Of a DNA stretch of 64,000 bases, positions 32,697 to 41,395 are shown piece after piece. Under the pieces are notes generated by a model. That model was not told where the DNA came from and did not search any database. It saw nothing but the letters and a program-made list of their open reading frames with translations. Every line of letters begins with the position of its first letter. Positions within the stretch are counted from its first letter, which is position 1. Both the position numbers and the translations under genes were made by a program. Origin of the DNA: Synechococcus sp. LTW-R (GTDB taxonomy: Bacteria > Cyanobacteriota > Cyanobacteriia > PCC-6307 > Cyanobiaceae); NCBI RefSeq assembly GCF_014217875.1, contig NZ_CP059060.1:1984001-2048000 (forward strand), written 5' to 3'.

Positions 32697-33155
32697 TTAG
32701 TGGCTGACCACTTCGAGGTTGATCTCGGCGGTGACGGCGCTGTGGAGCTTGACCTGCACCTTGTAGGTGCCGGTGCGGTGGATTTCGGGGACGATGATGT
32801 CGCGGCGATCCACTTCCTTTTTGGTGGCGGCCTCGATGGCCTCAGCCACGTCGGCGTTGGTCACGGTGCCGAAGAGCACGTCGTCGCCACCGGTCTGCTT
32901 CTTGACGGTGAAGCGGCCGATGGTGTCGAGGGCAGTGCGGAAGTCCAGGGCTTCCTGCTTGAGGGCGGCCTGACGCTCGGCTTCCTTGGCGCGGCGGTGC
33001 TCCACCTGCTTCAGGACCGCGGGGGTCAGGGGAACAGCTTTGCCTTGGGGCAGGAGGAAGTTGCGGGCATAACCGGGGGCAACTTCCACCAGGTCACCGT
33101 TCTTGCCCAGGCTCAGGACGTCCTCGCTGAGGACTACGGATACACGCTTAGCCAT
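32697..33155 (-). CDS. rplI: 50S ribosomal protein L9
   Basis: L9 binds 23S rRNA near the L1 stalk. The 152-residue protein has the N-terminal RNA-binding domain with the family signature [22 protein letters not shown], a long connecting helix ([23 protein letters not shown]) and the C-terminal domain. The start [13 protein letters not shown] is standard. It ends in a clear terminator. Confidence 0.97.
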   Translation of the reverse strand: MAKRVSVVLSEDVLSLGKNGDLVEVAPGYARNFLLPQGKAVPLTPAVLKQVEHRRAKEAERQAALKQEALDFRTALDTIGRFTVKKQTGGDDVLFGTVTNADVAEAIEAATKKEVDRRDIIVPEIHRTGTYKVQVKLHSAVTAEINLEVVSH

Positions 33156-33193
33156 GGGGTTGCAGTCGAACGATCAGCGAATTTGGCGATTGA

Positions 33194-34096
33194 TCAGACT
33201 ACGCCACCACTTGCGGCCTGTGCTAGCAGCGGCGCGGGCAGGCGCACCTGGGTAGCGAGTCCCAGCCGTTGCAGCAGCTGGATGTGCATCCAGGTGAGGT
33301 CCGGTTCGCGCCAGCCCCAGCCGTGGCGAGCGGAGTGGGGATAGGCGTGGTGGGTGTTGTGCCAGCCCTCGCCAAAGGTCAGGGCGGCCACCCAGGGGTT
33401 GTTGCGGGAGCCGTCGCCACTGCTGTGGCGAATGTAGCCCCAGCGGTGGGTGGCGGAATTCACCAACCAGGTGCAGTGGTAGACGAGCACCAGGCGCAGG
33501 GGAATGCCCCAGAGCACCAGGGCCCAGCCGCCGGCGCCGGTGACGCTGCCAATCCAGAAGAGCAGTCCTGCGAGGGGCAACTGCAGCACCAGGAACCAGC
33601 GGTTCAGCCAGCGGTAGTAGGGGTCCTTGGCCAGGTCCCCTGTGAAGTGCGGGATGGCCCGCTCGGCCGGGATGTCGCGGAACATCCAGCCCATGTGGCT
33701 CCACCAGAAGCCGCGATGGCTGTTGTGGTGATCTGAATCCGTATCCGAAAACTTGTGGTGGTGGCGGTGCAGCCCGACCCAGTCAATCGGGCCTTGCTGG
33801 CAGCTCAGGGCACCGCAGGTGGCAAAGAAGCGCTCGAGCCATTGCGGAAGCCGCAGCGCCCGGTGGGAGAGCAGCCGGTGGTAGCCGATGGTGACCCCGA
33901 GGCAGGCCGTGACCCAATAGAGGATCAGCAGGGTCGCGGTGGATCCCCAGCTCCAGAACTGCGGAAGTAGGGCGATGAGGGCCAGGCCATGCAGGGCGGC
34001 CATGAAGCTGATGACTGCCCAGTTGCGGGGAAGTTTGGTGATGGGCGTTTGGGCGTGGTTGGCCCAAGCGCTGCTGCGGCTGATGGTGGCGGTCAT
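33194..34096 (-). CDS. Membrane acyl (fatty-acid) desaturase, delta-9 type
   Basis: The 300-residue protein starts at ATG 34096 (MTATISRSSAW) behind the SD GGGAGG. It has the three histidine boxes of membrane desaturases: HRLLSH, HRHHH (in GLHRHHHKFSD) and HNTHH (in GEGWHNTHHAYP), and four hydrophobic segments. These bind a di-iron centre; the enzymes of this class introduce the first double bond in membrane acyl chains. A divergent HTH gene and an inverted repeat lie in its promoter region. A paralogue follows two genes later. Confidence 0.9.
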   Translation of the reverse strand: MTATISRSSAWANHAQTPITKLPRNWAVISFMAALHGLALIALLPQFWSWGSTATLLILYWVTACLGVTIGYHRLLSHRALRLPQWLERFFATCGALSCQQGPIDWVGLHRHHHKFSDTDSDHHNSHRGFWWSHMGWMFRDIPAERAIPHFTGDLAKDPYYRWLNRWFLVLQLPLAGLLFWIGSVTGAGGWALVLWGIPLRLVLVYHCTWLVNSATHRWGYIRHSSGDGSRNNPWVAALTFGEGWHNTHHAYPHSARHGWGWREPDLTWMHIQLLQRLGLATQVRLPAPLLAQAASGGVV

Positions 34097-34103
34097 GCCC
34101 CCT

Positions 34104-34159
34104 CCCGATACGGACGCGGTGTTCTCGCTAAAATGGTAGCAGTACGGATCCGTATCGGG
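34104..34159. promoter_or_regulatory. Divergent operator/promoter between desaturase and HTH regulator
   Basis: CCCGATACGGA (34104-34114) and TCCGTATCGGG (34149-34159) form an 11-base perfect inverted repeat. The right arm sits in a 12-base palindrome TACGGATCCGTA and touches the GTG start of the regulator; the left arm lies just upstream of the desaturase SD. Between them TAAAAT (34129-34134) is a possible -10 box for the regulator. The arrangement suggests autoregulation and control of the desaturase. Confidence 0.6.
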
Positions 34160-34935
34160 TGAATTATCGGGACGAACTCGAAGCGGGCCGTGATGCATTC
34201 GGGCATCTGATCAAGGTCTGGCACGAGCGGAACGGTTGGAGTCAGAGGGTTTTGCCGGCCTTGGCGGAGCGCCTGGAGCTCGGCCGGGTCCACAATTCCC
34301 AGCTCTCCAACCTGCGCAATCGCAAGTTGGCCTCCCCGGGGCCGGAACTGTTCGTGGCGCTGGGGCGCATCAATGAGCTGTTGGCGGCCCAGGGGTCTGC
34401 GGGGCTCTCAGCTGAGCTCGAGCAGCAGGTCAGCGATCAGCCCGAGTTGCTGGCCGCCCTGCAGGCCTCATCCCTGGCGCTGCTGAGTGATTCCGGTGAA
34501 GCCTTGGGCCCGGCGCAGCTCTTCGAGATCTTTGTCGGCCTGCGCCAGCCGCCCGGGGCCTTTGACCTGCGCATCGACGCGGTGGAAGCCGCAGGCCTGA
34601 GCGCGGCCTTGGCGGAGCTGCTGACCGCGGGGCGTCCCTGGCGTCTCTGCCGGGAGCAATTGATCGCGGCCTATCCCGCCGAGAAGCGGCAGCGGCGGGA
34701 GCGTTTCGCTGAGGTCATGGCCGGTCAGCGGGAGTACAGCGCGGAGGAGCTCGACGCGGAATTGGCTGACCTGCGCCGGACCCTGGCGGTGCTCGGCGCG
34801 GCGGATGAGCAGGAGCTCAGCGCCGACCAATTTCTGGATCTCTTGCGCCAAAAAGCCCGACTGCTGGAGCAGCCGGGCCAAGGGGACGGGGAGTCTGATC
34901 TGGCGGAGGCGATCCGCCGACAGTTGCAGGCTTAG
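34159..34935 (+). CDS. XRE-like helix-turn-helix regulator, possible desaturase regulator
   Basis: The 258-residue protein starts at GTG 34159. Residues about 16-60 (LIKVWHERNGWSQRVLPALAE ... SQLSNLRNRKLASPG) read as an XRE-type helix-turn-helix; the rest is a helical, Leu/Glu/Gln-rich region with no known domain. It lies between two desaturases: divergent from the first over an inverted repeat, and convergent with the second by a four-base overlap. A role in adjusting membrane unsaturation is inferred from this location only. Confidence 0.7.
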   Translation: MNYRDELEAGRDAFGHLIKVWHERNGWSQRVLPALAERLELGRVHNSQLSNLRNRKLASPGPELFVALGRINELLAAQGSAGLSAELEQQVSDQPELLAALQASSLALLSDSGEALGPAQLFEIFVGLRQPPGAFDLRIDAVEAAGLSAALAELLTAGRPWRLCREQLIAAYPAEKRQRRERFAEVMAGQREYSAEELDAELADLRRTLAVLGAADEQELSADQFLDLLRQKARLLEQPGQGDGESDLAEAIRRQLQA

Positions 34936-35795
34936 CCGCTGTAGCGGGCTTCGCGAACGCGCTTCGCCCAGCCCAGCTTGCGCAGCAGCTTGATGTGCTG
35001 CCAGGTGATGTCGAACTCAAACCAGCGCAGGCCGTGGCGGGCACTGGAGGGGTGGGCGTGATGGTTGTTGTGCCAGCCCTCACCGAAGCTCAGAATCGCG
35101 ACCCACCAGCAATTGCGCGACAGGTCCGGGCAGTCGAAGTTGCGGTAGCCGAAGGCGTGGGTGGCGGAATTCACCAGCCAGGTCACGTGATAGACGAGCA
35201 CCAGGCGCAGGGGGATGGACCAGAGCACTAGGCCGAGTCCGCCACCGTGGACTTGGGCGGCGTTGCCGTACCAATAGAGAGCGGCGCCCAGGGGGATCTG
35301 CAGCAGCAGGAACCAGCGGTCCAGCCAGCGGTAGAGCGGGTCCTGGAGCATGTCGCCGGTGAAGCGATGGATCTCCTTGATCGCGGGGATCTCATGGAGC
35401 ATCCAATCGCTGTGGGCCCACCACAGACCGCGGGCGGCGTCGTGGTGATCGTTGGGCTGGTCGGAGAACTTGTGGTGGTGACGGTGCAGGCCGACCCACT
35501 CGATCGGACCGCTCTGGCATGCCAGGGTGCCCATCACCACGAGGACGCGCTCGACCCACTTGGGCGCGACAAAACTCCGGTGGGCCACCAGACGGTGCAG
35601 GCCCAGGGTGACGCCGATCACGGTTGTCCAGTACAGGACCGCGAGGACGGCAACCCCTTGCCAGCTCCAGTACTGGGGCAGCAGGGCAAAGACGGCGCCG
35701 ATGTGGATCGCCAGCATGAAGCCGGTGGTCCCGGACTTGTATTTCTTCTGACTACGGGGAAGTTGAGCGCGGGGCACCACCAAAGCGGCGCGCAT
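34932..35795 (-). CDS. Second membrane acyl desaturase, delta-9 type
   Basis: The chosen start is ATG 35795 (MRAALVVPRAQLP) behind an SD of AGGAGG, giving 287 residues and aligning well with the N-terminus of the paralogue. The frame opens further to 35966 and a TTG at 35897 behind AGGAG is an alternative; that extension is low complexity. Histidine boxes HRLVAH, HRHHH and HNNHH are intact. Sequence agreement with the desaturase at 33194 is high across the core, so the two arose by duplication and may differ in substrate or temperature response. Confidence 0.9.
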   Translation of the reverse strand: MRAALVVPRAQLPRSQKKYKSGTTGFMLAIHIGAVFALLPQYWSWQGVAVLAVLYWTTVIGVTLGLHRLVAHRSFVAPKWVERVLVVMGTLACQSGPIEWVGLHRHHHKFSDQPNDHHDAARGLWWAHSDWMLHEIPAIKEIHRFTGDMLQDPLYRWLDRWFLLLQIPLGAALYWYGNAAQVHGGGLGLVLWSIPLRLVLVYHVTWLVNSATHAFGYRNFDCPDLSRNCWWVAILSFGEGWHNNHHAHPSSARHGLRWFEFDITWQHIKLLRKLGWAKRVREARYSG

Positions 35796-36080
35796 CCGAG
35801 CCTCCTGGGCCGCGGTGTACCCATTGGATCCGCCGGCTTGGTCCGCCCCGTCGCGTTGGGAGGCGGCCGCAGCAGCGGTGTCGTGGGCTAGGACCAAAGT
35901 GAACTCCTGAAGGGGGCGCAGGCGTCGGGTCGCTGGGGTGCTCCAACGGGGGAGCCTGCGCACCAATGGCCTGGGATGTCGATCTGCAGCGCAGGGCTGT
36001 AGTTAAGACATCAGTTCGAAAAATCTAGACGGCTGGGCCACCGGCACGCGGGAGCAGCATGGGTTCACCTGTGCATCGCC

Positions 36081-37379
36081 ATGACCTCCTCCCACCAGGC
36101 CTGGGCTGCTGATCAATTGGCGCTCGCCCTTGCCCGCACGGCTCCGGTGGCTGAGCAGCGGCGGGCGGGAATTAAGCCCCGGCTGCAGCGGGTTCTGGAT
36201 GCCTTTGCCGCGGAACGTCTTGGGGTGCACCATTTCGCCTCCGTCAGTGGCTATGGCCATGGGGACCTGGGTCGGGAGGTGCTGGACCGGGTCTTTGCCC
36301 GGGTTCTGCAGGCGGAGGCCGCGGCGGTGCGTCTGCAATTCGTGAGCGGCACCCACGCCATCGCCGCTGCTCTCTATGGCGTGTTGCGGCCCGGTGATCG
36401 GCTGTTGGCCCTCACCGGGCGCCCCTACGACACCTTGGAAGAGGTGATCGGCATCCGGGGCGAGGGCCAGGGGTCCTTGGCGGAATTTGGAGTCGCCTAC
36501 GACGAGCTGGACCTCCTGCCCGATGGCAGCGTCGATGAGGCGGGGATCGCGGAGGCCTTGGCCCAGCCCACCCGCATGGTGCTGATCCAGCGCAGCTGCG
36601 GCTACAGCTGGCGCCCTTCACTGACCGTGGCCCAGATCGGCGGGCTGGTGGAGCGGGTCAAGGCGATTCAGCCCGGTTGTTTGGTCTTCGTCGACAACTG
36701 CTACGGCGAGTTGGTGGAGCTGCAGGAGCCCACCGCCGTGGGGGCGGACCTGATGGCGGGCTCCTTGATCAAGAACCTCGGCGGCACGATTGCCCCCACC
36801 GGTGGTTATGTCGCCGGCCGTGAGGAGCTGGTGGAGCAGGCCTGCTGCCGGCTGACCGCCCCGGGGATCGGCAGTGAAGGGGGTACGGGCTTTGACCTCC
36901 ATCGCCTCCTCTTCCAAGGACTGTTTTTGGCGCCGCAGATGGTGACGGAGGCCCTGCTTTGTGCGGAGCTCACCGCGGCTGTGTTCGATGGCTTGGGCTA
37001 TGCGGTCAAGCCCCTGGTGGGCGGCGTCCGCAGTGACGTCATCCAGGCGGTGCGCCTGGAGTCCCCCGAGCCGCTGAAGGCGGTCTGCCGCGCCTTCCAG
37101 ACCTGCTCACCCGTGGGCTCCTATCTCGATCCGATCCCTGCACCGATGCCGGGTTACGCCAGTGAGTTGGTGATGGCCGGCGGCACGTTCATTGACGGCA
37201 GCACCAGCGAGTTCTCCGCCGATGGTCCCCTGCGGGAGCCCTATGTCCTGTACGCCCAGGGCGGCACAACCCAGGCCCACGCGGAGCTCGCCTTGGAGCG
37301 GGCCCTGTTGGCCTTGGCTGAATCCCATTACAAGGGTGGCCCCGGGAACAACCGCACCCCCGCAAATTCGACAAACTGA
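36081..37379 (+). CDS. PLP-dependent methionine gamma-lyase-like protein (aluminium-resistance family)
   Basis: The 432-residue protein belongs to the fold-type I family often labelled aluminium resistance or methionine gamma-lyase-like. LQFVSGTHAIAAALYGVLRPGD begins the cofactor domain, VFVDNCYGELVE holds the Asp of the pyridine-nitrogen contact, and SLIKNLGGTIAPTGGYVAG places the PLP lysine. The true reaction of this family is not well known. It is followed by gcvH with 27 bases between. Confidence 0.8.
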   Translation: MTSSHQAWAADQLALALARTAPVAEQRRAGIKPRLQRVLDAFAAERLGVHHFASVSGYGHGDLGREVLDRVFARVLQAEAAAVRLQFVSGTHAIAAALYGVLRPGDRLLALTGRPYDTLEEVIGIRGEGQGSLAEFGVAYDELDLLPDGSVDEAGIAEALAQPTRMVLIQRSCGYSWRPSLTVAQIGGLVERVKAIQPGCLVFVDNCYGELVELQEPTAVGADLMAGSLIKNLGGTIAPTGGYVAGREELVEQACCRLTAPGIGSEGGTGFDLHRLLFQGLFLAPQMVTEALLCAELTAAVFDGLGYAVKPLVGGVRSDVIQAVRLESPEPLKAVCRAFQTCSPVGSYLDPIPAPMPGYASELVMAGGTFIDGSTSEFSADGPLREPYVLYAQGGTTQAHAELALERALLALAESHYKGGPGNNRTPANSTN

Positions 37380-37406
37380 GCGTCACCTTTTGCTGCGGCG
37401 CGGCCC

Positions 37407-37796
37407 ATGGGTCTGCACTATCCCGATGACTGCCGCTACTCGGACAGTCACGAGTACGTGAAGTCCGAAGGCGAGCTGGTGCGCGTTGGCATCAGCGCCT
37501 TTGCGGTCGGTCAGCTCGGCGACATCGTTTTTGTCGAGTTGCCCGAGGTGGGCGACAGCCTGACCCAGGGCTCGAGCTTCGGTTCGGTGGAATCGGTGAA
37601 GGCGGTCGAGGACATGCTCTCCCCGATTGACGGGACGGTGGAGGCCCGCAATGAAGCGGTCCTGGCGAGCCCGGAGGAGCTCCAGAACGATCCCTACGGC
37701 GAGGGTTGGTTGCTGTTGGTCCGACCGTCGGCTCCCGCCCAGGTCGATGGGCTGATGGATGCGGCCAGCTACGGCGCCAAGGTCGACGGCCACTGA
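37407..37796 (+). CDS. gcvH: Glycine cleavage H protein
   Basis: GcvH carries the aminomethyl group on a lipoyl arm. The 129-residue protein has the lipoylation lysine Lys65 in [15 protein letters not shown], with the standard FVELPEVGD strand before it. Its TGA overlaps the ATG of gcvP (TGATG), so H and P proteins are co-translated. The T protein is encoded far away in this window. Confidence 0.96.
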   Translation: MGLHYPDDCRYSDSHEYVKSEGELVRVGISAFAVGQLGDIVFVELPEVGDSLTQGSSFGSVESVKAVEDMLSPIDGTVEARNEAVLASPEELQNDPYGEGWLLLVRPSAPAQVDGLMDAASYGAKVDGH

Positions 37797-40723
37797 TGGA
37801 GTTGAGCACCTTTGTTCAGCGCCACATCGGTCCGACCCCGGCCGAGCAGCAGACGATGCTGCGGGATCTGGGGCTGGCTGATCTGGAGTCCCTGGTGCGC
37901 CAGGTGGTCCCTGAGGCGATTCGCCTCGAGCCCGCCCAGGCTCTCGAGGGGTTACCCGCGGGTTGCCAGGAGGCCCAGGCGCTGACGGAGCTGCAGCAGA
38001 TCGCGGCGGCCAATGAGATGCGCCGCTCGCTGATCGGCCTGGGCTACTACGGCTGCATTACCCCGGCGCTGATCCAGCGTCATGTCTTCGAGAACCCGGC
38101 TTGGTACACGGCCTACACCCCCTATCAAGCGGAGATCAGCCAGGGGCGGCTGGAGGCGCTGCTCAATTTCCAGACCCTGATTAGCGAGCTCACGGGCCTG
38201 CCAATCGCCAACGCCTCGCTGCTGGATGAGGCCACGGCAGCGGCCGAGGCGATGGCCCTGAGCCTGGGGGCCTGCCGCAACCGCAAGGCCCGCCGTTTCC
38301 TGGTGGATGAAGCGGTCTTCCCGCAGACCTGGGCGGTCCTGGAGACCCGGGCTGAACCGCTGGAGCTCGTCCTGGAGCGGGTCAAGCCCCAGGAGCTGTT
38401 GGAGCGCCCGGAGGCCTTCAGTGATGCCTTTGGTCTGCTGTTGCAGTTGCCCGGCAGTTCCGGTGCCCTCTGGAACCCCGGGGCCGTCATTGCTGCGGCG
38501 CGCGACGCGGGCGTGATCGTGACGGCCGCCGTCGATCCCATGGCCCAGGTGCTGATTGCGCCGGTGGCCGAACTGGGGGTCGAGATTGCGGTGGGCAGCA
38601 CCCAACGCCTGGGGATTCCCTTGGGTTTTGGCGGACCCCATGCGGCCTTCTTCGCGACCACCCCAACCCACCAGCGCAAGATCCCGGGGCGTCTGGTGGG
38701 GCAGTCGGTGGATGCGGAGGGCCATCCGGCGCTGCGCTTGGCCCTGCAGACCCGCGAGCAGCACATTCGCCGGGACAAGGCCACCAGCAACATCTGCACC
38801 GCCCAGGTTCTGCTGGCGGTGATGGCCAGCTTCTACGCGGTGCACCACGGTCCCGATGGCCTAACGGCGATCGCCCGCCGCTTGGTGTTGCTGCGGGAGT
38901 TGCTGCGCCGCGGTCTGGACACCCTGGGACACCCCGCCGAGCTGACGCCTGGCTTGGACACCCTGCGGGTGCGCTGCGCCGATGGAGCGGAATTGATCGC
39001 TCGGGCGGCGGCGGCGGGCTTCAACCTGCGCCCCGAGACCGACGGCTTTGCGATCAGCCTCGATGAGCTGAGCGACCTCGAGGAGCTGCAACGGCTGCTC
39101 TCCGCCCTGGCGGCCCTGCCCCAAACGGCTCCAGATCTGACCCAGCTGGAGCACGTCTTGCTGCAGGAGACCCAGGGGCAGCCGATCGAAGAGCGGCTCT
39201 GGGGAACCCTGGTGCCCCGCCGCAGCCGCCCCTGGCTGCAGCAGCCGGTCTTCCACCGCTACCGCAGCGAGACCGAGCTGCTTCGCTACATCCAGCGGCT
39301 TGTCTCCAAGGACTTCTCCTTGGTCCACGGGATGATTCCGCTGGGCAGCTGCACGATGAAGCTGAATGCGGCGGCCGAGCTGCTGCCGGTCAGTTGGCCG
39401 GGGTTCGCCGGTCTGCATCCCTTCGCGCCAGCGCACCAGAGCGCGGGGTATCGCCGCCTGGTGGCAGACCTTGAGCACTGGCTGGCGGCCATCACCGGCT
39501 TTGCCGGGGTCTCCCTGCAGCCCAACGCGGGCTCCCAAGGGGAATACGCCGGACTGCTGGTGATTCGCGCTTACCACCGCAGCCGCGGCGACGCCCAGCG
39601 CCGGGTGTGCTTAATCCCCACCAGTGCCCATGGCACAAACCCCGCCAGTGCCGTGATGGCGGGCTTGAAGGTGGTGGCCGTTGCCTGCGACGACCAGGGG
39701 AACATCGATCGGGCTGATCTGCAGGCCAAGGTCGAAGCCCACCGGGAGGAGCTGGCGGCCCTGATGGTCACCTACCCCTCCACCCATGGGGTGTTTGAAG
39801 AGGGCATCCGCGAGATCTGCGCGTTGGTGCATGCGCACGGCGGTCAGGTCTACCTCGATGGCGCCAACCTCAATGCCCAGGTGGGCCTGGCCAAGCCCGG
39901 TGCCTATGGCGCCGATGTGTGCCATCTCAACCTGCACAAGACCTTCTGTATTCCCCATGGCGGTGGTGGCCCGGGCGTGGGGCCGATCGCCGTGGCTTCG
40001 CACCTGGTGCCCTTCCTGCCCGGCCATCCCGCCGCGGAGGCTTGTGGGGGCGATCAGGCCATCGGTCCGATCAGCGCGGCCCCCTGGGGCAGCGCCAGCA
40101 TTCTTCCGATCAGTTGGATGTACATCCGGATGATGGGCGGCGCCGGCCTGCGCCAAGCCAGTGCGGTCTCCCTGCTGGCCGCCAACTGGCTGGCTCATCA
40201 ACTGGAGGATCACTTCCCGGTCCTCTATCGCGGCCAATCGGGACGGGTGGCCCACGAATGCATCTTTGATTTACGGCCGCTGAAGCGCAGTGCCGGCTTG
40301 GAAGTGGATGACCTTGCCAAGCGCTTGATGGACTACGGCTTCCATGCCCCGACGGTGAGTTGGCCGGTGGCCGGCACGGTGATGGTGGAGCCCACGGAAA
40401 GCGAGGGGTTGGCCGAGCTGCAGCGCTTCTGCGACGCGATGGCTGCGATCCGCGCAGAGGCTGCGGCGATTGAGTCGGGGGCGATGGATCCTGAGAACAA
40501 TCCCCTCAAACGTGCACCCCATACGTTGTCAGCGGTGACGGCGGATGTTTGGGACCGTCCCTATAGCCGTCAGCAGGCGGCTTACCCCCAGGGAGAGGAG
40601 GCGCAGCAGGGCAAGCTTTGGCCGGCGGTGGCCCGCATTGATAACGCCTTTGGTGACCGCAACTTGGTTTGTACCTGCCCTTCTGTTGAGGAAATGGCCG
40701 TTTCATCGCCAACGGCGGCTTGA
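37796..40723 (+). CDS. gcvP: Glycine dehydrogenase (decarboxylating), P protein
   Basis: GcvP decarboxylates glycine and loads the H protein; in cyanobacteria it also serves photorespiratory glycolate metabolism. Start ATG 37796 gives 975 residues, the usual homodimer length with two related halves. The PLP lysine lies in [18 protein letters not shown], and the glycine-rich loop and [12 protein letters not shown] segment are intact. The longer open frame upstream is only a shadow over gcvH. Confidence 0.97.
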   Translation: MELSTFVQRHIGPTPAEQQTMLRDLGLADLESLVRQVVPEAIRLEPAQALEGLPAGCQEAQALTELQQIAAANEMRRSLIGLGYYGCITPALIQRHVFENPAWYTAYTPYQAEISQGRLEALLNFQTLISELTGLPIANASLLDEATAAAEAMALSLGACRNRKARRFLVDEAVFPQTWAVLETRAEPLELVLERVKPQELLERPEAFSDAFGLLLQLPGSSGALWNPGAVIAAARDAGVIVTAAVDPMAQVLIAPVAELGVEIAVGSTQRLGIPLGFGGPHAAFFATTPTHQRKIPGRLVGQSVDAEGHPALRLALQTREQHIRRDKATSNICTAQVLLAVMASFYAVHHGPDGLTAIARRLVLLRELLRRGLDTLGHPAELTPGLDTLRVRCADGAELIARAAAAGFNLRPETDGFAISLDELSDLEELQRLLSALAALPQTAPDLTQLEHVLLQETQGQPIEERLWGTLVPRRSRPWLQQPVFHRYRSETELLRYIQRLVSKDFSLVHGMIPLGSCTMKLNAAAELLPVSWPGFAGLHPFAPAHQSAGYRRLVADLEHWLAAITGFAGVSLQPNAGSQGEYAGLLVIRAYHRSRGDAQRRVCLIPTSAHGTNPASAVMAGLKVVAVACDDQGNIDRADLQAKVEAHREELAALMVTYPSTHGVFEEGIREICALVHAHGGQVYLDGANLNAQVGLAKPGAYGADVCHLNLHKTFCIPHGGGGPGVGPIAVASHLVPFLPGHPAAEACGGDQAIGPISAAPWGSASILPISWMYIRMMGGAGLRQASAVSLLAANWLAHQLEDHFPVLYRGQSGRVAHECIFDLRPLKRSAGLEVDDLAKRLMDYGFHAPTVSWPVAGTVMVEPTESEGLAELQRFCDAMAAIRAEAAAIESGAMDPENNPLKRAPHTLSAVTADVWDRPYSRQQAAYPQGEEAQQGKLWPAVARIDNAFGDRNLVCTCPSVEEMAVSSPTAA

Positions 40724-40745
40724 TTAGGGTTTAAATTCACTTGCA

Positions 40746-40783
40746 AAGGGAAAAGTGCAGAATTTCTTTCTGCTAGTTCCCTT
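40746..40783 (+). other. Nested hairpin after gcvP
   Basis: AAGGGAA (40746-40752) pairs with TTCCCTT (40777-40783), and inside it GCAGAA (40757-40762) pairs with TTCTGC (40768-40773). It lies 23 bases past the gcvP stop in an AT-richer gap. No T-run follows, so it may be a processed 3' end, a weak terminator or part of the next gene's leader. Confidence 0.45.
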
Positions 40784-40806
40784 GATTTCCCACCAATATC
40801 TGCTGC

Positions 40807-40828
40807 AACTGCAGTCATCGCTGTAGTT
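40807..40828 (+). promoter_or_regulatory. Leader hairpin before the 83-residue protein
   Basis: AACTGCAG pairs with CTGTAGTT (8 bp, one G-U) around TCATCG. The stem ends directly before the SD-like AAGGGGG and ATG 40840. It would hold the ribosome site next to a stable stem. A role in control of translation is possible but not shown. Confidence 0.4.
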
Positions 40829-40839
40829 CAAGGGGGCCC

Positions 40840-41091
40840 ATGAGCGACGAGACCAAAATCACCACCCTCGAAGACCAGCAGGGCGTGAAGCTTCCCTCCC
40901 TGCAGGGCAGCCTCAACCAAGCAGCGATGACCGGTCAGACCCTTCGGGTCGAAGGCACCAACGTGGTGCGCGTTCCCTTCGGCGTTCGCCGTCCCCGCCG
41001 CGCCCGTCCGGCGCGCCCGGATCATTGGGCCACCGTGGTGCTGCCGTTCCAGGCTGGTGGCTCCACCCCGCCCCCGCCGCAGGCCGCCTAG
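40840..41091 (+). CDS. Small picocyanobacterial protein of unknown function
   Basis: The 83-residue protein has an acidic N-terminus (MSDETKITTLEDQQG), a basic core VPFGVRRPRRARPARPDHW and a Pro-rich tail. The strong SD (AAGGGGG) and a structured leader support expression. I believe similar proteins are common in marine Synechococcus, but know no function. The basic core could bind nucleic acid. It overlaps the convergent 68-residue gene by four bases. Confidence 0.65.
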   Translation: MSDETKITTLEDQQGVKLPSLQGSLNQAAMTGQTLRVEGTNVVRVPFGVRRPRRARPARPDHWATVVLPFQAGGSTPPPPQAA

Positions 41092-41294
41092 TCGGCGTTC
41101 TGGCCAAGGCGCCAGTCAATTAAGGCTTTGACGTCTTCCACGGAGCTCGCTGGTGCGCGAAAGGGCAGCAGCTTCATCGGGCTGCGTTCAGGCCTGACCA
41201 TCCAGGACAGGTCCTTCTGTGGGATCAAGACGAAGCCGCGATAGCGAACAATCCAGCGCTGGGAGGTTGGACTGGGGTTGGTGAGCGCTCCCAT
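41088..41294 (-). CDS. Small conserved cyanobacterial protein
   Basis: The 68-residue protein reads RWIVRYRGFVLIPQKDLSW, then PMKLLPFRAPASSVEDVKALIDWRL, a beta-rich start and helical end that look like a compact folded domain. No motif for an enzyme is visible. Its codon use agrees with real genes of the region. It lies downstream of flv1 on the same strand with a gap of about 100 bases that holds two short hairpins. Confidence 0.65.
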   Translation of the reverse strand: MGALTNPSPTSQRWIVRYRGFVLIPQKDLSWMVRPERSPMKLLPFRAPASSVEDVKALIDWRLGQNAD

Positions 41295-41395
41295 CCATCG
41301 GCGTGGCGTCAGAAATGTATTTCAGCCCTTGTGGGGCTGAGCTCCCCTGAATTCAGGTTTTCTTCCGCTGCAGATCACGAGATCTTGCAGGTCGT

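Noticed and set aside
41346-41357. CCTGAATTCAGG followed by TTTTCTT as a terminator
   Set aside because: It faces the plus strand, but the nearest plus gene ends 250 bases earlier with an antisense gene between, so a terminator role is not supported.
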